Assembly (NCBI GenBank): GCA_002342545.1
Contig: DDQE01000048.1
Location: forward strand, 1 to 45,573
Length of the DNA stretch: 45,573 nucleotides
Source of the DNA: Caryophanales bacterium UBA2450
GTDB taxonomy: Bacteria > Bacillota_I > Bacilli_A > RFN20 > CAG-826
Direction of reading: 5' to 3'
Shown: in pieces, positions 33,511 to 40,399 of the stretch
How positions within the stretch are numbered: the first letter of the stretch is position 1
Layout of the letters: each line of letters starts with the position of its first letter
Notes under the pieces: model-generated
Databases searched by the model: none
Told to the model about the DNA's origin: nothing
Seen by the model: only the letters and a program-made list of their open reading frames with translations
Translations under genes and position numbers: made by a program

Positions 33511-34788
33511 TTATCGATAGTACTCAAAAGTAAAGTCGTCTAGATAGACGAGGTCTCCATCTTTTGCTCCTAATTCTTCTAATTTATCATCAACTTTAAG
33601 TTTTCTTAGTCTTGTTAATAATTTCATCATGCCGTCATCTGTAGAAATGTTAGTCATTCGATAAAATTTAATAATTTTATCTCCAGTAATAATCCAAGTG
33701 TTATTGGTTGGATGTTTAATTTCAAATTCTTTTTCTTCTTCTGGAAGAGTATAGACTTTATTTTCTAATTCTTCTTCGTCTTTATCAAATAATGGGAAGG
33801 CTGGTGTTTTATCAAGTAAATCAGCGCATCGATATAAAAGTTCTTCCACTCCTTCTTCAGTTAAAGCAGAAATTGGCAAGCATTTAACTTTGGTTTTCTT
33901 TTCAAAATCCTTAAGTCTATCTTTTGCTCCTTCTTCATCCATTTTAGAAGCTACAACAATAACTGGTCTTTTATCTAGCCCGAAACCGTATTCTTTGAGT
34001 TCCTTTTGAATAATCTTATAATCGTTTACTGGATCTCTCCCTGATTCTGACATGTCTATGACATGAACAATAATTCTACATCTTTCAATATGTCTTAAGA
34101 ATTGTAATCCTAAGCCCTTTCCTTGATGAGCTCCTTCTATAATCCCAGGAAGATCTGCTAATACAAAGCTTCGCCCATCTTTAACTCTCACTACTCCAAG
34201 ATTAGGAATAATTGTGGTAAATGGATAATCAGCAATTTCAGGCTTGGCGCTACTGACAACAGAAAGTAATGTCGATTTACCAACGCTTGGGAATCCAACT
34301 AAACCAACATCTGCTAAGAGTTTTAATTCAAGAATTAATCTTTTTGTTTCTCCTGGTTCACCGTTTTCAGCGATACGTGGAACTCTATTTGTAGAACTTT
34401 TAAAGCAAGTGTTACCTCTTCCTCCTCTTCCTCCTTTAGCAACTTTTAAAGTTAAGCCGTCAGTAGAAAGATCTCCAAGGAATCGATGCTCTTTTTCTTC
34501 AAAAACCATCGTCCCAACTGGAACTTCAATGATCACATCTTGGCTATTTTTACCATATTGATTTTTAATTCCACCTTTTTCTCCATCTTCACCAATAAAG
34601 CATTTAGAATGGCGGAAATTGAACAAAGTATTAATCTTGCTGTTTGCTTTTAAAATGATAGAGGCCCCTCTACCACCATTTCCGCCAGCAGGTCCACCTT
34701 TAGGCACGTATTTTTCGCGTCTAAAAGCGATGGCTCCGTCGCCACCTTTACCACTTCTAACTTCAATAACAGCTCGATCAATAAACAT
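33511..34788 (-). CDS. obgE: Obg GTPase
   Basis: Obg acts in 50S assembly and the stringent response. The N-terminal glycine-rich Obg fold (1-158, GGPAGGNGGRGAS) is followed by the G domain with GFPSVGKSTL (G1), DLPGIIEGAHQGKGLG (G3) and VASKMDE (G4, usually NKxD), and then a C-terminal OCT domain (about 345-425). G4 again shows Ser for Asn, as in YqeH of this window. No Shine-Dalgarno is seen before the ATG, and the rpmA terminator lies just upstream, so the start signal is unusual. Confidence 0.96.
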   Translation of the reverse strand: MFIDRAVIEVRSGKGGDGAIAFRREKYVPKGGPAGGNGGRGASIILKANSKINTLFNFRHSKCFIGEDGEKGGIKNQYGKNSQDVIIEVPVGTMVFEEKEHRFLGDLSTDGLTLKVAKGGRGGRGNTCFKSSTNRVPRIAENGEPGETKRLILELKLLADVGLVGFPSVGKSTLLSVVSSAKPEIADYPFTTIIPNLGVVRVKDGRSFVLADLPGIIEGAHQGKGLGLQFLRHIERCRIIVHVIDMSESGRDPVNDYKIIQKELKEYGFGLDKRPVIVVASKMDEEGAKDRLKDFEKKTKVKCLPISALTEEGVEELLYRCADLLDKTPAFPLFDKDEEELENKVYTLPEEEKEFEIKHPTNNTWIITGDKIIKFYRMTNISTDDGMMKLLTRLRKLKVDDKLEELGAKDGDLVYLDDFTFEYYR

Positions 34789-34803
34789 ATATTAATATGT
34801 TAC

Positions 34804-34840
34804 AATAAAAAATAATAAAAGACCACAATTAATGTGGTCT
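34804..34840 (-). terminator. Rho-independent terminator after rpmA
   Basis: On the minus strand AGACCACA (34840-34833) pairs perfectly with TGTGGTCT (34827-34820) over a five-base loop, followed by TTTATTATTTTTTATT. It would end or attenuate the rplU-prp-rpmA transcript before obgE. Confidence 0.85.
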
Positions 34841-34861
34841 AATATGCATTTTTAATTTTAC

Positions 34862-35146
34862 TTATTTGTCAGCAACAACTCTGACTTGCTTACGGTCTTT
34901 ACCTAAGCGTTCATATTTTACAACACCGCTCACTAAAGCGAAGATTGTATCATCCTTACCAATTTTGGTGTTTTCGCCTGGATAAATTCTTGTGCCTCTT
35001 TGACGGTAGATAATACTACCAGCATGGCACCATTGTCCATCAGCGACTTTAGCACCTAACCTACGACCAGCGGAATCACGGCCGTTTTTAGTGGAACCAA
35101 CACCCTTTTTAGAAGCAAAGAGTTGTAAATCTAATTTAAACATCAT
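34862..35146 (-). CDS. rpmA: 50S ribosomal protein L27
   Basis: L27 lies near the peptidyl-transferase centre. The mature part starts SKKGVGSTKNGRDSAGRRLG, and the Bacillota-type N-terminal extension ends in LQLFA, the Prp cleavage site. Removal exposes the functional N terminus. I start at the ATG at 35146 (94 residues): the upstream in-frame ATG at 35158 overlaps the AAAGGA ribosome site itself. A further ATG at 35143 is possible. The prp protease gene is directly upstream. Confidence 0.95.
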   Translation of the reverse strand: MMFKLDLQLFASKKGVGSTKNGRDSAGRRLGAKVADGQWCHAGSIIYRQRGTRIYPGENTKIGKDDTIFALVSGVVKYERLGKDRKQVRVVADK

Positions 35147-35164
35147 AATGTGATTCATCCTTTC

Positions 35165-35473
35165 TTATAAATTTTCGACTCGGACGAAATCTTCTTCAGC
35201 TTCTTCTACGGTTTTGAATTGTGCCTCAATTGTTCTAAGAACAACTGCATCATAATCACTTGGAATGTCTAAGTGTTTAATGTAAGCATGACCACTTTCT
35301 AGAAGGAAGTCATATTCATTATCTGATAGAGCATTCATTCCTCCAGTAATAATGGCGCTTATAGCAGCGCACACAAGATCTTTTCCTTTAACATCCTTTC
35401 CAGAATGTCCTTTAACCTCGATAGAAGTTATCTTTTGAGAAGATTCGTCTCGTTTGATAACTATTTTAATCAT
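35165..35473 (-). CDS. prp: Ribosomal-processing cysteine protease Prp
   Basis: Prp (YsxB) removes the N-terminal extension of L27. The catalytic dyad is His23 in VKGHSG and Cys35 in LVCAAISAI. The rest follows the family with a short alpha/beta fold of about 102 residues. It lies between rplU (8 bases) and rpmA, the standard order in Bacillota, and its substrate site LQLFA is present in the neighbouring L27. Confidence 0.95.
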   Translation of the reverse strand: MIKIVIKRDESSQKITSIEVKGHSGKDVKGKDLVCAAISAIITGGMNALSDNEYDFLLESGHAYIKHLDIPSDYDAVVLRTIEAQFKTVEEAEEDFVRVENL

Positions 35474-35481
35474 AGTTACAA

Positions 35482-35790
35482 TTAAGCATTGATTGATTCA
35501 ATGACTAAGCATGTGTAAGGTTGACGATGACCTAAAGTGCGTCTTTCGTTAGCCTTATTCTTATAGGTGAAAACACGGATTTTCTTGGATTTACCTTGTT
35601 TCTCGACTTTAGCAACAACGTTTGCACCTTCGACATATGGGGTTCCGACTTTTGCTTTTTTGTCACAAACGAGGAGAACTTTGTCTAAAGTGACTGTTGA
35701 TCCGACTTCAGCGTCTAATTTCTCGACGAAGATTCTAGCGCCGACTTCGACACGAACTTGTTTTCCACCAGTTTCGATAATTGCGTACAT
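35482..35790 (-). CDS. rplU: 50S ribosomal protein L21
   Basis: L21 binds 23S rRNA. The protein begins MYAIIETGGKQVRVEVG and has the C-terminal RRTLGHRQPYT signature, 102 residues. The ATG at 35790 is chosen because AAAGGAGGG lies just before it; a longer in-frame reading would include this ribosome site. It is the first gene of rplU-prp-rpmA, preceded by a structured leader. Confidence 0.97.
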   Translation of the reverse strand: MYAIIETGGKQVRVEVGARIFVEKLDAEVGSTVTLDKVLLVCDKKAKVGTPYVEGANVVAKVEKQGKSKKIRVFTYKNKANERRTLGHRQPYTCLVIESINA

Positions 35791-35804
35791 AATGTCCCTC
35801 CTTT

Positions 35805-35894
35805 TATTCAAATTTCACTAAGGACTCGCTATGAAGGTAACCCTAAGGTTTTATAAACCTTTTCTATGCGGTTGTAGCTAGTGAGGCGACAACG
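35805..35894 (-). ncRNA. L21-type ribosomal protein leader RNA
   Basis: The roughly 100-base untranslated leader of rplU can fold. TCACTA (minus, near 35885) pairs with TAGTGA near 35819, and an internal hairpin AAGGTTT/AAACCTT (about 35849-35866) is present. Bacillota rplU genes carry a known L21 leader used for autoregulation. I assign it by position and foldability and have not aligned it to the family model. Confidence 0.55.
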
Positions 35895-35900
35895 TTAGTA

Positions 35901-35930
35901 AATATAACATAAGTTATAAGCATAGTTCAA
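35901..35930 (-). promoter_or_regulatory. Predicted promoter of rplU-prp-rpmA
   Basis: TTGAAC (35930-35925), an 18-base spacer and TATATT (35906-35901) on the minus strand. The -35 box overlaps the radC stop codon. The start is predicted near 35894. Confidence 0.6.
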
Positions 35931-36616
35931 TAAGAAATCGTTATTTTTTCATTTTTTCTAAATGAATAATAACATCCCTCTCCGATGATTATATGATCAA
36001 TTAGAGAAATGTGTGCTCTTTTGCTCTCTTGTTTGATTTCTAAAGTTGAGAGAATATCTTCTTTGCTTGGCGAACAATCACCACTAGGATGATTATGAAT
36101 TAGATAAAAACTTCGACCATCAAATTTGGCAATTTCTTTATAAATATCGGCAAAGGAATAATTAATGGTATCACGACTCCCTTTATATAGAGTGGTCTCA
36201 TAAATTATGTGCTTATTTCGATTTAAAATGATAAGGATTAATTGCTCTTGACTAGAATAAATAAATTGGTCTTTATATTTATTATATAAATATTCACTGT
36301 CTATTTTTGTATCAGGAATATAGTTTTTCTTTTCGCTTACTCTTTTATAAAATTCTCCAATTAAAGCAATCTTTAAAGAACCAACATTTTTAATTCCTTT
36401 GTTCTTTTTAAGTTCCGAAATTGGAATATTTAATAAACCTACTAATCCTCCATATTTACTTAATAAAGATGTGGATATTTCTAAAATATTAGACCCTCGA
36501 TATCCTTTATCTAATAAAAGGGACAATAATTCAATATCGCTTAAAGAACTAATGCCATATCTAAGCGCCTTTTCTCTTGGTCTTTCATAAACTGGTAATT
36601 CTTTGATGTTCGCCAT
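35927..36616 (-). CDS. radC: RadC family JAB-domain protein
   Basis: A 229-residue protein with an N-terminal helix-hairpin-helix-like region (LPVYERPREKALRYG through GIKNVGSLK) and a C-terminal JAB1/MPN domain. The metalloprotease-type motif is HNHPSGDCSPSKEDI, with the upstream glutamate present in EQLILIILN. Despite its name, a DNA repair role of RadC is not established. I choose the ATG at 36616, which overlaps the stop of the upstream peptide gene as TAATG, over an in-frame TTG nine bases earlier. It ends in TGA. In Bacillus radC (ysxA) precedes mreBCD, which is absent here. Confidence 0.93.
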   Translation of the reverse strand: MANIKELPVYERPREKALRYGISSLSDIELLSLLLDKGYRGSNILEISTSLLSKYGGLVGLLNIPISELKKNKGIKNVGSLKIALIGEFYKRVSEKKNYIPDTKIDSEYLYNKYKDQFIYSSQEQLILIILNRNKHIIYETTLYKGSRDTINYSFADIYKEIAKFDGRSFYLIHNHPSGDCSPSKEDILSTLEIKQESKRAHISLIDHIIIGEGCYYSFRKNEKITISY

Positions 36617-36798
36617 TAATTCCAACTAAATTTCCAGCCGCCTGGAACTGTTGCATTACCTTTATCAGATAAAAACATCTTATACACAATAACAGCAATT
36701 ATCGCGGTTGCTAAAACTGCCATCACAGCGGTTAGAGTCAGAGCTTCACCGCTAACTTGTTGTTCCATCTCGGAATCTGATAATAATTCGTATTTCAT
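36616..36798 (-). CDS. 60-aa peptide with bacteriocin-like leader and one membrane helix
   Basis: The N terminus, KYELLSDSEMEQQVSGEA, resembles the leader of double-glycine peptides (LSxxEL...GG), although the cleavage pair would be SG or GE rather than GG. A hydrophobic helix (about residues 20-43) follows, and then the tail SDKGNATVPGGWKFSWN with two Trp. A strong AGGAGG site precedes the ATG, and radC is translationally coupled downstream. No family was recognised with certainty. Options are a small bacteriocin or pheromone precursor, or a small membrane protein. No dedicated peptide transporter or immunity gene is seen here. Confidence 0.7.
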   Translation of the reverse strand: MKYELLSDSEMEQQVSGEALTLTAVMAVLATAIIAVIVYKMFLSDKGNATVPGGWKFSWN

Positions 36799-36811
36799 AA
36801 TTAAGCCTCCT

Positions 36812-36895
36812 GAGGGGAAGAATTAATTAGAACAAATCCTACAGAAAGGTATAGATATGAATAATGTTTAGGTTGGAGTCTAATTTTCTCCCCTC
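36812..36895 (-). promoter_or_regulatory. 5' leader of the peptide-radC operon framed by inverted repeats
   Basis: The predicted transcript begins near 36889 after TATAAT (36901-36896, minus; no clear -35). Its first bases GAGGGGAGAAAATT can pair with AATTCTTCCCCTC (36824-36812), which lies directly before AGGAGG. Such pairing would place the ribosome site at the foot of an 84-base closed structure. No known riboswitch was recognised. Confidence 0.45.
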
Positions 36896-36954
36896 ATTAT
36901 ATAAAGAGTGGATTTTTTCGATTTTTTTGCAAAAAAATTTTTAAAAAATGGACC

Positions 36955-36983
36955 GCAAAAGAAAAGACCTGCTAGGCAGGTCT
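36955..36983 (-). terminator. Rho-independent terminator of valS
   Basis: AGACCTGC and GCAGGTCT (36965-36972 and 36976-36983) pair perfectly over a three-base loop, followed on the minus strand by TTTCTTTT. It lies seven bases past the valS stop. Confidence 0.85.
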
Positions 36984-36989
36984 AGTCAA

Positions 36990-39575
36990 TTAAATTTTTT
37001 TCAACTTTTCTTCAAGTTCTTTTAAGTTATCTTGATGAAGTTTGAGTTTTGCTTTTTCTGTTTCTACTTTTTCTTTAGGGGCTTTAGCTAAGAAATTAGG
37101 ATTATTGAGCATTCCTTCAGAACGTTTGATTTCGCTCTTCTCGAAGGCGATCTCTTTTTCTAATTTATTTCTTGCTTCTTCTTTGGAAACACCTGAACTA
37201 ATTATCATTGATCCATAGTTATAAGTGAATAAATCTCCAGATAGCGTGCTTAAATTATCCTTAACTTCAAATTCAGAGAAAGTAAATCTATTTAATAAAG
37301 TCGCAAAATCGCTACTCACCTTGATTTTTAAAGAGATCGATAAACCTAGCTTAGCGTTTGGGGCTAATTGGTTAGTGATTTTATAGTTTCTAACATCTCT
37401 AATCATATCGAATAATAATTCGATTTCTTCTAAACCGTCTTTAAAAATGAATTCTTTTTCCACTTTTGGGTATGATTCAAGCATGACACTTTCTAAGTGA
37501 TTTGGAAGATTAAGATATAATTCTTCAGCGATAAATGGAGTATATGGATATATTAATAAAATGATTGATTTTAATGCTTTTAATAAGACGGTCACTGTGA
37601 CATTTTTAGAAGCATCATCACCATATAGTTTCACTTTGCTCATCTCTAAATATTGTGAGCAGAAATCATCATAAACAAAGTTATATAAATGACTACTAGC
37701 AGCGTTAAAATCATATTTTTCCATGTTTGCGGTTACATTCTTAATAGTGAGATTAAGTCTAGTTAAAAGCCATTTATCTAAAACCGATAAATTATCCTTA
37801 GATAATTTGACTTCTTTAAATCCTTCAGGTACCACACTTAATACGTATCTAGCAGAATTCCAAATCTTATTTAAGTAGTTTGCTCCACTGGCAACTTTTT
37901 CTTCAATATATCTCATGTCTTGACCTGGAGTAGAATTTGTGGTTAAGAAATATCTTAAAGCGTCAACTCCATATTTATCGATAACATCGATTGGGTCTAC
38001 CCCGTTTCCTAGACTCTTAGACATTTTTCTTCCAAGTTCATCTCTGACTAAGCCGTGTATTACAACATCGCTAAAAGGCTTTCTATTAGTGATATTTAAG
38101 CTTTGGAAAATCATTCTACTAACCCAGAAGAAAATGATGTCATAAGCGGTTACTAGACAGCTTGTTGGGAAATATCTTTCTAAGTCTTCAGTCTTTTCTG
38201 GCCAACCAAGAGTAGAAAATGGCCATAAACCACTAGAGAACCAAGTATCTAAGACATCGTTATCTTGAACATAATTTTCGATATCCTTAGGTGGATTTTC
38301 ACTGACCAACACTTCACCAGTTACCTTATGGTAATAGGCTGGAATTCTATGACCCCACCAAAGTTGACGAGAGATACACCAGTCTTCGATATTATTCATC
38401 CATTGTAAGAATGTATTTTCAAATCTTTGAGGAATAAAATTTACTCTATCTTTGCCTTGTTGATTTTTAATTGCTTCTTCCGCAAGTGGTTTCATTTTTA
38501 CAAACCATTGTTTTGATAACATTGGCTCAACTACACAGTTATTTCTTTGAGAGTGTCCAACTGCGTGAATAATCTTTTCTTTTTTAATAAAGTCACCACG
38601 ACTTTCAATATCTTTTAATAGAGCTTCACGGCATTCAAAGCGGTCCATTCCAACGTATTTGCCGCACTTTTCATTCATAGAAGCATCTTTATTAAAGATG
38701 GTTGGCATTTCTAAGCCATATTTTTTACCAATATTAAAGTCGTTTGGATCGTGAGCTGGCGTGCATTTCATTGCCCCAGTTCCAAAAGCAATATCCACAT
38801 ATTCATCTGGAATAATTGGAATAATTTCTCCATTTGCAGGGTTAATGACTTTAGAGTGATGATATTTTAAATATCTTTCATCACTTGGATTAACGCAAAC
38901 ACAAGTGTCTCCAAACATCGTTTCTGGTCTAGTGGTTGCAACTTCTAAATAATCATCACTATCCACCACATGATATTTGAAATAATACATATAGCCTTCA
39001 TCATCTTGGTGAATGACTTCTATATTACTTAAGGCAGTTTGTTGAACTGGATCCCAGGAGATAATTCTTTCTCCTTGATAAATAAGTCCTTTATTATATA
39101 AATCAACAAATACTTTTCTAACAGCAAGGTTTAATCCTTCGTCTAAAGTGAATCTTTCTCGACTGTAGTCGAGCATTAATCCCATCTTTGCCCATTGATT
39201 ATGAATGTTTTCGGCATATTCATGTTTCCACGCCCAAGCATATTTTAAAAATTCTTCTCTAGAAATCTTAGTGACATCAATGCCCATAGAGACGAGTTTG
39301 GCCATGACTTTTGCTTGAGTAGCAATACCGGCATGATCCATTCCTGGAAGCCATAAAACATCATATCCTTGCATCTTTTTATATCGCGCAATGATATCTT
39401 GAATAGTTGTATTCCAAGCATGCCCTAAATGTAATTTACCAGTAACATTTGGTGGAGGAATGACCATGGAAAATGGATTTTTAGACTTATCTCCAGCGGT
39501 AAAATAACCTTTTTCTTTCCAGGTCTCATATTTACCTTGTTCTACATCTTTTGGGGAATATCTTTTTTCTAACAT
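36990..39575 (-). CDS. valS: Valyl-tRNA synthetase
   Basis: Class I synthetase, 861 residues. The HIGH-type motif is PPNVTGKLHLGHAWN (HLGH), the editing CP1 domain runs from about 145 to 350 (ATTRPETMFGDT), and the second signature is KMSKSLGN. The anticodon-binding domain follows, then the C-terminal coiled coil typical of ValRS (about 800-861, Glu/Lys rich). AGGAGG precedes the ATG, and a T-box riboswitch lies upstream, so expression should rise when tRNA-Val is uncharged. The folC gene that usually follows is missing. Confidence 0.98.
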   Translation of the reverse strand: MLEKRYSPKDVEQGKYETWKEKGYFTAGDKSKNPFSMVIPPPNVTGKLHLGHAWNTTIQDIIARYKKMQGYDVLWLPGMDHAGIATQAKVMAKLVSMGIDVTKISREEFLKYAWAWKHEYAENIHNQWAKMGLMLDYSRERFTLDEGLNLAVRKVFVDLYNKGLIYQGERIISWDPVQQTALSNIEVIHQDDEGYMYYFKYHVVDSDDYLEVATTRPETMFGDTCVCVNPSDERYLKYHHSKVINPANGEIIPIIPDEYVDIAFGTGAMKCTPAHDPNDFNIGKKYGLEMPTIFNKDASMNEKCGKYVGMDRFECREALLKDIESRGDFIKKEKIIHAVGHSQRNNCVVEPMLSKQWFVKMKPLAEEAIKNQQGKDRVNFIPQRFENTFLQWMNNIEDWCISRQLWWGHRIPAYYHKVTGEVLVSENPPKDIENYVQDNDVLDTWFSSGLWPFSTLGWPEKTEDLERYFPTSCLVTAYDIIFFWVSRMIFQSLNITNRKPFSDVVIHGLVRDELGRKMSKSLGNGVDPIDVIDKYGVDALRYFLTTNSTPGQDMRYIEEKVASGANYLNKIWNSARYVLSVVPEGFKEVKLSKDNLSVLDKWLLTRLNLTIKNVTANMEKYDFNAASSHLYNFVYDDFCSQYLEMSKVKLYGDDASKNVTVTVLLKALKSIILLIYPYTPFIAEELYLNLPNHLESVMLESYPKVEKEFIFKDGLEEIELLFDMIRDVRNYKITNQLAPNAKLGLSISLKIKVSSDFATLLNRFTFSEFEVKDNLSTLSGDLFTYNYGSMIISSGVSKEEARNKLEKEIAFEKSEIKRSEGMLNNPNFLAKAPKEKVETEKAKLKLHQDNLKELEEKLKKI

Positions 39576-39587
39576 AAGCGCCTCCTA

Positions 39588-39785
39588 AAAATAAAACGTC
39601 CTTATTCTAAGGACGCATTTCACGTGGTACCACCTTAGTTCCGACAAACTTGTTATCGGCACTTCATTATCTAAATTATTAGAATCAGTTCTCCTTAGCG
39701 ACCTTCATTAAGTTCTTCTATTGGGCTTCCACCACTCCCAGCTCTCTATAAGAAGAGGTCTTAATTACTCCTCTAATTCATCGAA
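39588..39785 (-). ncRNA. T-box riboswitch controlling valS
   Basis: On the minus strand the T-box core AAGGTGGTACCACG (39636-39623) contains UGGU, which can pair with the ACCA 3' end of tRNA-Val. It is followed by the terminator stem CGTCCTTA/TAAGGACG (39615-39597) and TTTTATTTTT. Upstream are a stem I with AGAGAGCTGGGAGTGGTGG and a specifier-loop candidate GUC (39702-39700, in GAAGGTCGC), a valine codon. Terminator and antiterminator are mutually exclusive in the usual way. The -10 box may be TATAAT at 39798-39793. Confidence 0.93.
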
Positions 39786-39825
39786 CGCACATATTATATA
39801 TTAATATTATTTATATAATCTATAT

Positions 39826-40398
39826 TTATTTACTAAGAACACTTCTAACTGGTTCTAAAGTTCTTGGTTTTAATATGGATGTAAAGATGATTTCTTTTTC
39901 ATCCACTCCCATTTCTTTAAGTGATTTAATTAAGTGATATTTCTCGCTTTGATTAACTTTATCAACTTTAGTGAAGATTAATGTGTAGTTGATTTCTTTT
40001 TCCACTAAGAAATTAATAATATCAACATCATCTTCATTTAATTCTCTACGAGAATCAAGTAACACTAAGACTCGCTTGATTCTACTGGCTTTAGAGAAAT
40101 AATCTTCCATCATTTCTCCAAATAACTTATCTAAATCAAAGCCACCTTTAGCAAATCCATATCCAGGAGCGTCCACTAAATAGAGTTTATCATCAACATT
40201 ATAATAATTAAGTAAACGAGTATGACCTGGTTTAGAGGAAGTATAGGCTAAAGCCTTTTTATTACATAAAGCGTTAATCAAAGATGATTTTCCAACATTA
40301 GAGCGACCGACTAAAAGCACCTCTGGGAATCCTCCTTGAGGTGCATTAGCTAAATTCGGTGCGCTTTTTACAAAGCTAGAATTTGAGAAATTAATCAT
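39826..40398 (-). CDS. engB: Ribosome biogenesis GTP-binding protein YsxC/EngB
   Basis: A 190-residue TrmE-Era-type GTPase needed for 50S assembly. G1 is GRSNVGKSSLINAL, G2 is SSKPGHTRLLNYY, G3 is VDAPGYGFAKG, and G4 is FTKVDKV. The C-terminal part is the family's short basic helix. AAGGA lies five bases upstream, and it starts one base after lon, the lon-ysxC order seen in Bacillus. Confidence 0.97.
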   Translation of the reverse strand: MINFSNSSFVKSAPNLANAPQGGFPEVLLVGRSNVGKSSLINALCNKKALAYTSSKPGHTRLLNYYNVDDKLYLVDAPGYGFAKGGFDLDKLFGEMMEDYFSKASRIKRVLVLLDSRRELNEDDVDIINFLVEKEINYTLIFTKVDKVNQSEKYHLIKSLKEMGVDEKEIIFTSILKPRTLEPVRSVLSK

Positions 40399-40399
40399 T

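Noticed and set aside
35147..35158. Upstream ATG of L27
   Set aside because: It overlaps the AAAGGA site with no spacer; the ATG at 35146 (or 35143) is better placed.
35791..35811. Longer N terminus of L21
   Set aside because: It would translate the AAAGGAGGG ribosome site; L21 proteins begin MYAII.
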